Shown one piece after another: positions 1 through 6,155 of a stretch of 8,226 nucleotides of DNA; position 1 is the stretch's first letter; every line of letters begins with the position of its first letter. Position numbers and translations under genes: made by a program. The stretch comes from Actinomycetes bacterium (GTDB lineage Bacteria; Actinomycetota; Acidimicrobiia; Acidimicrobiales; Acidimicrobiaceae): contig JAJYFP010000025.1 of NCBI GenBank assembly GCA_021790855.1, forward strand, positions 1 to 8,226, in the 5' to 3' direction. The notes beneath the pieces were generated by a model, which was not told the DNA's origin, searched no databases, and was given only the letters and a program-made list of their open reading frames with translations.

Positions 1-1078
1 TCTCATTTGCGACTCCTTGAAGTTCAGGTTTCTTGGAAAGGGGAAGGACGCTCACGGTATATGGTGCAAGCCTTGGATGAAGACGCAAAATAGTACGTGG
101 TTCTCCAGCGACCTCATCCTCGTCGTAAGCGGCTATCAAAAACGCCATCATTGCCCTAGTAACCCCAGCTGCAGGCTCAATCGCATAGGGAAGATACCTC
201 TCATTGGTACTCTGATCGAAAAAGGTAAGGTCCTCCCCTGAACCTTGCATATGAGCGTTGAGGTCGTAGTTGGTTCGATTTGCTATTCCCTCCAACTCTC
301 CCCAACCCCAAGGGAACAAAAACTCTACATCCACAGTCCCAGCAGAGTAGTGGGAGAGTTCTTCTTTCTCGTGATGTCGCAGCTTCAACATCGACTCTGG
401 TATTCCTAAGTTTAAGTACCAGTTGAAACGTTCGTTGAACCAGTAGGTATGCCACTTCTCGGCTTCCACTGGATGTACAAAGAATTCCATCTCCATCTGT
501 TCGAACTCCCGAGTTCGAAAGACGAAGTTACCCGGTGTGATCTCGTTACGAAAGGACTTTCCGATCTGAGCAATTCCAAAGGGTGGTTTTAAGCTAAGAG
601 ACTGCTGAACGAGTTTATAGTTCACAAACATTCCTTGTGCCGTCTCCGGTCGTAAGTACGCAACGGAAGCTGCATCCTCGACCGGCCCAACAAAGGTCTT
701 AAACATCATATTGAAGGCACGAGCCTCAGTAAGGTCGCTAGAGCCGCAGCTTGGACATACACCGTCTATGTGATCGGATCGCCAGCGCTCCTTACAGTTC
801 CTACAGTCAACCAGAGGATCCGTAAAGTTCTGTAGATGTCCTGACGCTTCCCATATTTTCGGAGAAGAAAGAATCGAGGCATCGATAGGAACTACGTCAC
901 GACGTTTTTGTACAATGTCTTTCCACCAAGCTGCCCTTACATTTCGAAGCATCATCGAACCCAAAGGACCGTAGTCGTACGTAGAGCGGAATCCTCCATA
1001 TATCTCCGCCGATGGGTAGATGAAACCTCGTCGTTTACATAAACTTACGACTTTATCCATTAGGTCTGAAACTGCCAT
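1..1078 (-). CDS. glyS: Glycyl-tRNA synthetase, alpha2 (single-chain) class II type; 3' end beyond the window
   Basis: This enzyme charges tRNA-Gly with glycine in the cytoplasm. I translated the minus strand from the ATG at 1078 and found 359 codons with no stop, running off the left edge. The usual length is about 440-460 residues, so most of the C-terminal anticodon-binding domain is missing. Visible features in order: the class II N-terminal region with IYGGFRSTYDYGPLG (26-40); a four-cysteine zinc site, C92xxC95 and C108xxC111; RPETAQGMF (143-151); motif 2, FRNEITPGNFVFRTREFEQME (176-196); and motif 3, EPAAGVTRAM (301-310), with Arg308. The motif 3 residue usually Asp before this Arg is Thr307, a small deviation. 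A single chain with a motif 2 of this kind identifies the homodimeric enzyme, not the alpha2beta2 GlyQ/GlyS form. The start has no Shine-Dalgarno sequence and may be leaderless. It is the last gene of the minus-strand train within the window, 125 bp after recO. Confidence 0.96.
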   Translation of the reverse strand, partial: MAVSDLMDKVVSLCKRRGFIYPSAEIYGGFRSTYDYGPLGSMMLRNVRAAWWKDIVQKRRDVVPIDASILSSPKIWEASGHLQNFTDPLVDCRNCKERWRSDHIDGVCPSCGSSDLTEARAFNMMFKTFVGPVEDAASVAYLRPETAQGMFVNYKLVQQSLSLKPPFGIAQIGKSFRNEITPGNFVFRTREFEQMEMEFFVHPVEAEKWHTYWFNERFNWYLNLGIPESMLKLRHHEKEELSHYSAGTVDVEFLFPWGWGELEGIANRTNYDLNAHMQGSGEDLTFFDQSTNERYLPYAIEPAAGVTRAMMAFLIAAYDEDEVAGEPRTILRLHPRLAPYTVSVLPLSKKPELQGVANE

Positions 1079-1086
1079 AGCTGCAA

Positions 1087-1092
1087 ACTATA
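1087..1092 (-). promoter_or_regulatory. Candidate -10 box (TATAGT) for a leaderless glyS transcript
   Basis: On the minus strand TATAGT ends 8 nt before the glyS ATG, so transcription would start at or within a base or two of the start codon. No GGAGG-like ribosome site lies in the 30 bases before the ATG, which fits a leaderless mRNA, common in Actinobacteria. No good -35 hexamer is visible at 16-18 nt. The promoter is inferred from position and the -10 match alone. Confidence 0.4.
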
Positions 1093-1093
1093 G

Positions 1094-1114
1094 GGCTTAG
1101 AGAGCCAATAAGCC
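1094..1114. promoter_or_regulatory. Inverted repeat upstream of glyS
   Basis: Perfect 6-bp arms, GGCTTA and TAAGCC, separated by 9 bases. The repeat lies just upstream of the candidate glyS -10 box, inside its -10/-35 spacer. It could be an operator, or a weak hairpin ending recO transcription, but there is no following run of T on the minus strand, so a classical terminator is unlikely. The gap between recO and glyS (1079-1203) holds nothing else I can name. Confidence 0.3.
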
Positions 1115-1203
1115 TCAAAACATAGGGATTAAGTTCAACTTATCCATGCGGGAAAGAATTTCTCCACTGTGGTTCAAGGATACGAAGCTAGAGTCGAAAA
1201 CCT

Positions 1204-1929
1204 TTAGAACATCAGTGAAGAGTCGTTGGAATGCATAGAAGCTAGCCTCAATGAAAGAACGCTCTCAAGGTACTCGATCACTACCGCCTCAAACTCCACT
1301 GACTCATCCATCATTTCCAAGTTAAGTACAGAAGCTGTTTTGCCCGCCAAAACTGCACGCATCATATCGATGACACCTGTTGAAACCGGTGAAGAAACTC
1401 CATGGACAACACATAGACCGTATCCATTTCGAGCCTCGATGGAGGTTAGTTTTCGATCTCCACAGACTCTGCATCCCTCAAGCTGTGGAGCCAGCCCCTC
1501 TACAACCAAGAGTCGTAGAGCAAAAACTGCCAAAAAGTTCGCACTATCTTTTTGGGCGAGCAGACGAAGCGCTCGGGTGGCTAAGGTGTATAGCTCAGAT
1601 AACTCTTGTCCGTCAAAGCTAACCTTGTCGACCAACTCAACGACGGTTGCCGCTTTCATCATCTTGTCAAGATCCTCATGCAAAGAGCTATTCAAAGAGA
1701 TAACATCTACTTGTCGCAAGGTATCAAGTTCACCACGACCTCTCCACAAAGAGGCATTTAGCTCTGTAAAGGGTTCAATCCTGCCACCAAACTTACCCTT
1801 AGGTTTCCTAGCCCCCTTTGCAACAACTCTAACCTTGCCATGCTCTTTTGACAGGCAAGATAAAATACGATCTGACTCACCTAACTTGTAAGTTCTAAGT
1901 ACCAAGATTGAGTCCTTGTACTCACTCAC
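1204..1929 (-). CDS. recO: DNA repair protein RecO
   Basis: RecO acts with RecR, and RecF where present, to load RecA onto SSB-coated single-stranded DNA in gap repair, and can anneal strands. The 241 residues match the usual length of about 240-270. The N-terminal OB fold carries the family signature: an early Y/K-rich strand, then LGESDRILSCLSKEHGKVRVVAKGARKPKGKFGG region (its core G17-E18-S19-D20, and G38-A40 basic loop 37-49). A helical domain follows. The zinc-finger region is C153xxC156 with C173xxH176, so His replaces the usual last Cys and the site is CCCH-like. The GTG start at 1929 overlaps the stop of the upstream small membrane gene by 4 bp, which indicates translational coupling. 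The long open frame antisense to it is a shadow. Confidence 0.93.
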   Translation of the reverse strand: MSEYKDSILVLRTYKLGESDRILSCLSKEHGKVRVVAKGARKPKGKFGGRIEPFTELNASLWRGRGELDTLRQVDVISLNSSLHEDLDKMMKAATVVELVDKVSFDGQELSELYTLATRALRLLAQKDSANFLAVFALRLLVVEGLAPQLEGCRVCGDRKLTSIEARNGYGLCVVHGVSSPVSTGVIDMMRAVLAGKTASVLNLEMMDESVEFEAVVIEYLESVLSLRLASMHSNDSSLMF

Positions 1930-2093
1930 TTTGATCGACTCTTGACCATCTTGCGTCGACCACCGATAAAGATTAAAAACGGAAGAACCATAATGAGTAT
2001 TACGGGGCCGACCAACTGATGCACACCGACAACTGCAAGAACCACCAAAAGGATAAACAACGATATAAACCCCAGAACATACAAGGTAGTCAT
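1926..2093 (-). CDS. Small two-helix membrane protein (55 aa), unknown function
   Basis: I translated the uppS-recO gap and found a complete 55-codon frame, ATG 2093 to TGA 1926. The product begins MTTLYVLGFI. It has two hydrophobic segments, about residues 5-23 and 29-44, broken by a short His-Gln turn (25-26), and ends in a basic tail (GGRRKMVKSRSK, 44-55). That tail suggests it stays cytoplasmic by the positive-inside rule, giving a helical hairpin with both ends inside. GAAGG lies 4 nt upstream of the ATG, an acceptable ribosome site. Its TGA overlaps the recO GTG in a 4-bp GTGA junction and it starts 38 bp after uppS, so the context is firmly operonic. I do not recognise a family. Function is unknown; a role near undecaprenyl lipid synthesis would be only a guess from position. 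Confidence 0.72.
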   Translation of the reverse strand: MTTLYVLGFISLFILLVVLAVVGVHQLVGPVILIMVLPFLIFIGGRRKMVKSRSK

Positions 2094-2131
2094 TACGCCT
2101 TCACCAACCCTTTATTGCGCTTCACTTAAGC

Positions 2132-2860
2132 CTATATAGCGCCGTAGCGACGGTCTCGCCCTTGATACTCTAACACAGCCTCGAAAAGGTGTTCCCGCCT
2201 AAAGTCGGGCCAAAGCACCTTTTGAAATACTAGCTCAGAGTAGGCCATCTGCCAAAGCAAGAAGTTGGATATCCGATACTCACCAGAAGTACGAACTATA
2301 AGGTCCGGATCAGGCATCGTCGGGACATACATACGAGATCGTATAGCCTTCTCGTCGATCTTCTCTGGATTAACGCCATCCCTTACACACTCCCGTACGG
2401 CATCTACGATCTCAGCACGACCACCATAGTTAAAGGCCATGGTTAAGTTCAGTTTCGAGTTATGTTTAGTAAGCTCAATGGACTCATCCATCTCTCTAAC
2501 GACTGACCTCGGAACTCGCCAATCTCTCCTACCAGCGAATCTTACCCTTACCCCGAGATCATTTAGTTCATCTCTTCTTCTCCTGAGTAGACCACGATTG
2601 AATCCCATCAAAAAACGTACCTCATCAGGTGGCCGTTTCCAGTTCTCCGTAGAAAACGCGTACATCGTGAGCCACTCAATCCCAAGGTCTAGTGCACCAA
2701 GAACGGCATCGAAGAGAGCCTCTTCGCCCGCGGCGTGGCCCTCGGTCCTCGGGAGGCCCCTACTCTTCGCCCATCTCCCATTACCGTCCATCACACAACC
2801 CACGTGTCTGGGAATTCGAGAGAAGTCAATCTGTGAAAGTAAGTTTGACGCATCTGTCAT
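2132..2860 (-). CDS. uppS: Isoprenyl (undecaprenyl-type) diphosphate synthase, cis-prenyltransferase
   Basis: The enzyme adds isopentenyl units in cis configuration to an allylic diphosphate, making the long polyprenyl diphosphate that becomes the lipid carrier for peptidoglycan and wall polymers. It has 242 residues, the normal length. The catalytic P-loop is MDGNGRWA (24-31) with Asp25. Next come H42 in the GHAAG stretch, YAFSTENWKRP (67-77), FNYGG (143-147), and the substrate-binding RTSGEYRISNFLLWQ (190-204), with Arg190, Arg196 and Glu209 in family positions. Actinobacteria often carry both a short-chain (Z-farnesyl) and a long-chain paralogue; sequence alone does not tell me which product length this one makes. 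The ATG start has only a weak AAGAG before it. It lies 28 bp after the nitrobindin-like gene and leads into the 55-residue membrane protein. Confidence 0.95.
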   Translation of the reverse strand: MTDASNLLSQIDFSRIPRHVGCVMDGNGRWAKSRGLPRTEGHAAGEEALFDAVLGALDLGIEWLTMYAFSTENWKRPPDEVRFLMGFNRGLLRRRRDELNDLGVRVRFAGRRDWRVPRSVVREMDESIELTKHNSKLNLTMAFNYGGRAEIVDAVRECVRDGVNPEKIDEKAIRSRMYVPTMPDPDLIVRTSGEYRISNFLLWQMAYSELVFQKVLWPDFRREHLFEAVLEYQGRDRRYGAI

Positions 2861-2888
2861 CTCTTTGACTTTAGTACCTTGGCTAAAC

Positions 2889-3353
2889 TCACGCCTCTTC
2901 TCTTACAAGGTCAGAACGCAGGTGGAACTGCGTCTCTTGTTGGGCCGCAGCCATATGAAACTCAAATGTAAGTGTCTCTGAGGCGAGTCGATAGGTTCGC
3001 AGAGTCTCAGCAACAGGCTTAGCGCTAGGAGTCGCTATCACCTGAATAGATCTAAACTCCATCGTTGCGCTCGCATCTTCTTCGCTATAGATACCTTTCG
3101 CTACCTCAACAACTCCAGTGGGCTGTACCAACACCAACTCCAACTCCGACCCCTCAAGAACACGGATATAGCCAACCTCCTGATGAAGAGGAGTTACCCT
3201 ATCTGTCTTTTTGGTTTTTTGTTCTAGCCTTATAAATGGACGTCCATCTGAGATAAAACTTAGAGTCTCAAGGTACTCAAAAGGTTCTATCGTAGGGTAT
3301 TGACCACTCCCCTTTCCACTAAATACTCCTTGGAACAACTCAAATATCGACAC
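2889..3353 (-). CDS. Nitrobindin-like haem-binding beta-barrel protein (THAP4/DUF1794 family)
   Basis: Small lipocalin-like barrel that, in characterised members (Mycobacterium tuberculosis Rv2717c, plant nitrobindin), binds ferric haem through one His and interacts with NO or peroxynitrite. The family signature GxWxGxGxGxYPTI appears as GVFSGKGSGQYPTI (residues 9-22 from the GTG start), with Phe in place of the Trp. Further matches are the LHQEVGYIRV strand (56-65), the VLVQPTGVVEV segment (74-84) and a C-terminal QFHLRSDL with His144 at the expected axial haem ligand position. The length of 154 residues is typical. I chose GTG 3353 because GGAGG at 3360-3364 is 6 nt upstream; a TTG at 3359 would be only 1 nt from it. 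The gene sits 60 bp after era and 28 bp before uppS. It is an unusual partner for these housekeeping genes; haem binding is inferred from family residues. Confidence 0.88.
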   Translation of the reverse strand: MSIFELFQGVFSGKGSGQYPTIEPFEYLETLSFISDGRPFIRLEQKTKKTDRVTPLHQEVGYIRVLEGSELELVLVQPTGVVEVAKGIYSEEDASATMEFRSIQVIATPSAKPVAETLRTYRLASETLTFEFHMAAAQQETQFHLRSDLVREEA

Positions 3354-3359
3354 AGACAA

Positions 3360-3364
3360 CCTCC
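3360..3364 (-). promoter_or_regulatory. Shine-Dalgarno site (GGAGG) of the nitrobindin-like gene
   Basis: A perfect GGAGG on the minus strand lies 6 nt before GTG 3353 and 1 nt before TTG 3359, so it decides the start in favour of the GTG. It is the strongest ribosome site I see in the gene train, where most other starts rely on overlap with the previous stop or have little SD match. Confidence 0.7.
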
Positions 3365-3413
3365 ACTTAGCCAGGCATAAACATTGCTTCCATCCAGATA
3401 CGAATGACTTCTC

Positions 3414-4256
3414 TCAAAGACCCATCTCATCTAAGAACTGATCATCTTTCTGCCAGTTCTTTGAGACCTTTACGAATAACTCTAGATAGACTCCCTCTCC
3501 AAGAAGCTGCCTTGCTGCGATTCCGACCTTTTTTAGCACACTTCCACCTTTGCCGATTACGATCGGTTTTTGAGACGCTCTCTCGACCAAGATCTCGACC
3601 CGAATTCGTGGAAGTTCATACTCGACCACCCGACAGGTTATCGAGTGGGGAAGTTCCTCTTTGAGCTCCAAGAGCAGCTGTTCGCGCACAGTCTCTGAGA
3701 TTGTAAAGAACTCTTCTTGATCTGTGAACATCTCTTGTGGATAGTAAAGATACGGATCCACACATCTTTGCTTTAGCGCGTCGAGTAGATCAACGATCCC
3801 GTAACCGGTTTTAGAAGAGACGGGAAAGTACTCCTCTTTTTCAAAGGCGTTAAGGTGGGCTAGTTGCCGTGCAATCTGCGCTTTTGATGCTATATCGCAC
3901 TTATTCAGAGCCACGAATGCAGTCCTTGGCGTCATCTCCAAAACCCTTGTATCTCCAGGACCGATTGACTTTGTCGCGTCAACAACCACCAGATGAATGT
4001 CAACGTCTTCTAAAGCTCCTTCAGCTTGGGTATTGAGTCTCCGACCTAACTCAGTTTTGGGTTTATGAATCCCCGGTGTATCGACAAAGACGATCTGAGT
4101 CTCTTGATCCGTCCTTATACCCCTAACCTGACGTCTTGTCGTATTCGCAGACGAAGCTACAATTGAAACCTTATGACCACAGAGACGGTTGACTAAAGAG
4201 GACTTTCCAACGTTTGGTCTACCTAAAACAGCAACGAAAGCTGAGCGCTGTGTCAT
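3414..4256 (-). CDS. era: GTPase Era, 30S ribosomal subunit assembly factor
   Basis: Era binds GTP and the 3' end of 16S rRNA through its KH domain, helping late 30S maturation. It has 280 residues, slightly below the usual ~295-300. The G domain motifs are all present: G1 GRPNVGKS (12-19), the G2 region with T39-T40-R41, G3 DTPG (59-62), G4 NKCD (118-121) and G5 SSK (147-149). The KH domain carries VIGKGG (233-238) followed by the LKKVG helix. In the switch region the common PQTTR reads ANTTR here, a mild variation. The ATG at 4256 shares an ATGA overlap with the stop of the CBS-domain gene upstream and has no SD of its own, so translational coupling is likely. The era-ybeY-phoH neighbourhood is a classic conserved cluster in bacteria. 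Confidence 0.97.
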   Translation of the reverse strand: MTQRSAFVAVLGRPNVGKSSLVNRLCGHKVSIVASSANTTRRQVRGIRTDQETQIVFVDTPGIHKPKTELGRRLNTQAEGALEDVDIHLVVVDATKSIGPGDTRVLEMTPRTAFVALNKCDIASKAQIARQLAHLNAFEKEEYFPVSSKTGYGIVDLLDALKQRCVDPYLYYPQEMFTDQEEFFTISETVREQLLLELKEELPHSITCRVVEYELPRIRVEILVERASQKPIVIGKGGSVLKKVGIAARQLLGEGVYLELFVKVSKNWQKDDQFLDEMGL

Positions 4257-5581
4257 GATGACTCATAGGTCGCTTCAGCTCGCGCCACATGGACCTTTTC
4301 AACTCTACGCGAGGTTACTTGGTCGGCTCGAAATAAAAATCCAGAGGTCTCGACCTCTTCTCCGGTAATTGGGAGGTGTCCTAGGAGTCCAAGAAGCATT
4401 CCTCCGACCGTATCCCAGTCCCCTTCAGGAAGATCGACATCCAAAAGCTCACCTAGGTCATCCACAGACATGGAACCTGAGACCTCCCACTCCCCGGGAA
4501 CGATCTCTAGAACCTCTTGAACCTCACTGTCGTACTCATCTGTAATATCTCCCACTAACTCTTCTAAGAGGTCTTCAAGGGTCACAAGGCCGACCGTCGA
4601 TCCGTACTCATCGATGATTATTGCCATGTGGTACTTGCCACTTTGCATATCTCTCAATAGTTCAGCTACAGGTTTGGTCTCGGGGACAAAGTGTGCTGGA
4701 CGCACTAGGGCCTCCATCGTCATCTCACGCTCTCCATCTCTTTCAGCCCGCAAAAGATCTTTCGCGAAGACGATGCCAGTCACGTTATCGAGTGAGCCTG
4801 AATATACAGGAACTCTAGATATTCCTGCCCCTAAGATAAGATCTACAACCTCTGAGACCGTCTGGGTAACCGCTGCCGAAACAACGTCAGGCCTTGGAAC
4901 CATAACCTCACGGGCCACTGTATCACCGAAGTTGATCACCGAGTGGATGAGCTCGCGTTCCTCGTCTTCAATAACCTCACCCTCAAGAGCTGCGTCTGCC
5001 ATAGCAAGTAACTCTTCTTCACTGACCGCTCCATAAGGATCAAATTCTCCCGGGATGATAAGTTTGGCTAACCCAATAACCATCGAAGATATTACCGCAA
5101 CCGGAGGGAACCGCACTAAGAAGGCAACGATTTTGGCGCTGCGAATCGCCGCCTTATCTGGATTTCGAACGGAGATATTTTTTGGAAGAGCCTCACCGAG
5201 TATAAAGATTACCACTACCTCAAAGATGGTGCCGATCAAGACTCCAAGGCCCCCAAACCGAGCGGCTGCTACCACACCTACCATCGTGGCAGCTACCAAC
5301 TGGCAGATCAGCGTGAGAAGAAGTACCGGATTCAAGAACTTGGTCGGATCCGCCATAAGAGAAAGAAGTCTCTCGGATCCGTGAACGCCTTTCTCTTGGA
5401 GAGCAAGTGCTCTGATCTTAGACATCCTCACTAGCGCTGTCTCTGCATAGGCCAAAAAAGCTGCAAAGCCGACCAACGCAATAGCTACGAGCATCATAAC
5501 AGTATCAGAGAGTGACCAGCGTCCACTCGAAGTTACAAGGATAAACATAGTGGTCGTCAAAAGATGTAAATGAGGTTCCAT
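4253..5581 (-). CDS. CorC/HlyC-type membrane protein with CNNM (DUF21), CBS pair and CorC_HlyC domains
   Basis: A member of the hemolysin C/CorC/CNNM family, linked to Mg2+ or Co2+ homeostasis; the older hemolysin name is probably misleading. With the ATG at 5581 it has 442 residues. Order: about four membrane segments (roughly 25-47, 87-107, 110-129, 152-176) with CNNM hallmarks AETALVRMSK (46-55) and GEALPKN (129-135); an acidic linker (EEELL..EGEVIEDEE); the MVPRPDVV (227-234) entry to the CBS pair; DEYGSTVGLVTLEDLLEELV (324-343) closing the second CBS; and a C-terminal CorC_HlyC domain (about 358-436) with the WDTVGG-like turn. An in-frame TTG at 5587 would add two residues and a stop lies just before it. 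Neither start has an SD, and a small hairpin sits immediately upstream. It lies 31 bp after ybeY and overlaps era by 4 bp. Substrate is not decidable from sequence. Confidence 0.93.
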   Translation of the reverse strand: MEPHLHLLTTTMFILVTSSGRWSLSDTVMMLVAIALVGFAAFLAYAETALVRMSKIRALALQEKGVHGSERLLSLMADPTKFLNPVLLLTLICQLVAATMVGVVAAARFGGLGVLIGTIFEVVVIFILGEALPKNISVRNPDKAAIRSAKIVAFLVRFPPVAVISSMVIGLAKLIIPGEFDPYGAVSEEELLAMADAALEGEVIEDEERELIHSVINFGDTVAREVMVPRPDVVSAAVTQTVSEVVDLILGAGISRVPVYSGSLDNVTGIVFAKDLLRAERDGEREMTMEALVRPAHFVPETKPVAELLRDMQSGKYHMAIIIDEYGSTVGLVTLEDLLEELVGDITDEYDSEVQEVLEIVPGEWEVSGSMSVDDLGELLDVDLPEGDWDTVGGMLLGLLGHLPITGEEVETSGFLFRADQVTSRRVEKVHVARAEATYESS

Positions 5582-5594
5582 ATTCAAGCATCAA

Positions 5595-5610
5595 GTGGCA
5601 GTTTCGCCAC
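5595..5610. other. Small GC-rich hairpin between ybeY stop and the CBS-domain gene start
   Basis: GTGGC and GCCAC arms (5 bp) enclose AGTTTC, with a possible extra G-T pair inside. It begins 2 bp after the ybeY stop and ends 8-14 bp before the next candidate starts. There is no T-run, so it is not a normal terminator. It might influence translation of the SD-less downstream gene or stabilise an mRNA end; this is a guess from position. Confidence 0.3.
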
Positions 5611-5612
5611 CA

Positions 5613-6155
5613 CTAACTGTGCAACTCTCTATCAAAATAGTACGCCTTTAGATAGTTGTCTTCTTTGCTTTCCATCATCTCTGCCTCCACGTCTTCTTCG
5701 TGATCCATACCTCGAAGGTGTAGTATGCCGTGGACCAAAAGAAGTGCAATCTCATCATCAAGCGTACCTCGATGACCTCTATCGCCAGCATGCTCCAAGC
5801 GGTTACGATCGGCAACACTAACACAGATCACTACGTCGCCTAGGAGAACCTTAGGGTGATCGACCAGAGGAGAGGTAAAGTCTGGTCCACTCGATCCGTT
5901 GTCTGGCATACGGCCTGAGTCTGCCTCATCTTCAGCTATCGGGAAGGACAAAACGTCGGTAGGGCCAGCCGTACCCATAAACCGTCCGTTCAGCTCAGAG
6001 ATTACCGACTCCTCGACGAACATAACGGCCAGCTCTGCATGAGGAACCACGCGTTCCGCTTCCAGCACACTTAGAGCAAGCTTTTGCCACCTTATAACGT
6101 CTAACTCGTATATCCCTTGTTCGTCTGAGACAAAGACCTCCGGCAACAACTTCAT
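5613..6155 (-). CDS. ybeY: Endoribonuclease YbeY (UPF0054), rRNA maturation factor
   Basis: YbeY is a zinc-dependent RNase needed for 16S rRNA 3'-end maturation and ribosome quality control. The diagnostic metal motif HGILHLRGMDH spans residues 142-152, with His142, His146 and His152 as ligands. The preceding family segment LNGRFMGTAGPTDVLSFP (55-72) is also clear. The protein has 180 residues, longer than the ~155 common in enterobacteria; the extra length is a low-complexity acidic/Gly/Ser loop at about 73-98 (EDEADSGRMPDNGSSG) between TDVLSFP and the LLGDVVIC strand, likely a disordered surface insertion. The ATG at 6155 forms an ATGA overlap with the phoH stop, and the next gene starts 31 bp downstream. 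YbeY, Era and PhoH functioning together is well supported by conserved adjacency. Confidence 0.97.
   Translation of the reverse strand: MKLLPEVFVSDEQGIYELDVIRWQKLALSVLEAERVVPHAELAVMFVEESVISELNGRFMGTAGPTDVLSFPIAEDEADSGRMPDNGSSGPDFTSPLVDHPKVLLGDVVICVSVADRNRLEHAGDRGHRGTLDDEIALLLVHGILHLRGMDHEEDVEAEMMESKEDNYLKAYYFDRELHS

Noticed and set aside
201..455. Minus-strand 84-codon open frame at the left end
   Set aside because: It is an alternative frame inside glyS, whose own frame reads through with class II synthetase motifs.
1226..1891. Long plus-strand open frame (221 codons) antisense to recO
   Set aside because: Low-complexity Ser/Thr/Arg-rich translation with no recognisable motif; it mirrors recO codons, which has clear family features.
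2439..2981. Plus-strand open frame (180 codons) antisense to uppS and the nitrobindin-like gene
   Set aside because: It spans the antisense of two well-identified genes and their gap, and its product is Ser/Leu-rich without motifs.
3365..3413. Eight-codon frame (MEAMFMPG) between era and the nitrobindin-like gene as a regulatory leader peptide
   Set aside because: No SD before it, no codon bias suggesting attenuation and no alternative hairpins; chance is sufficient.
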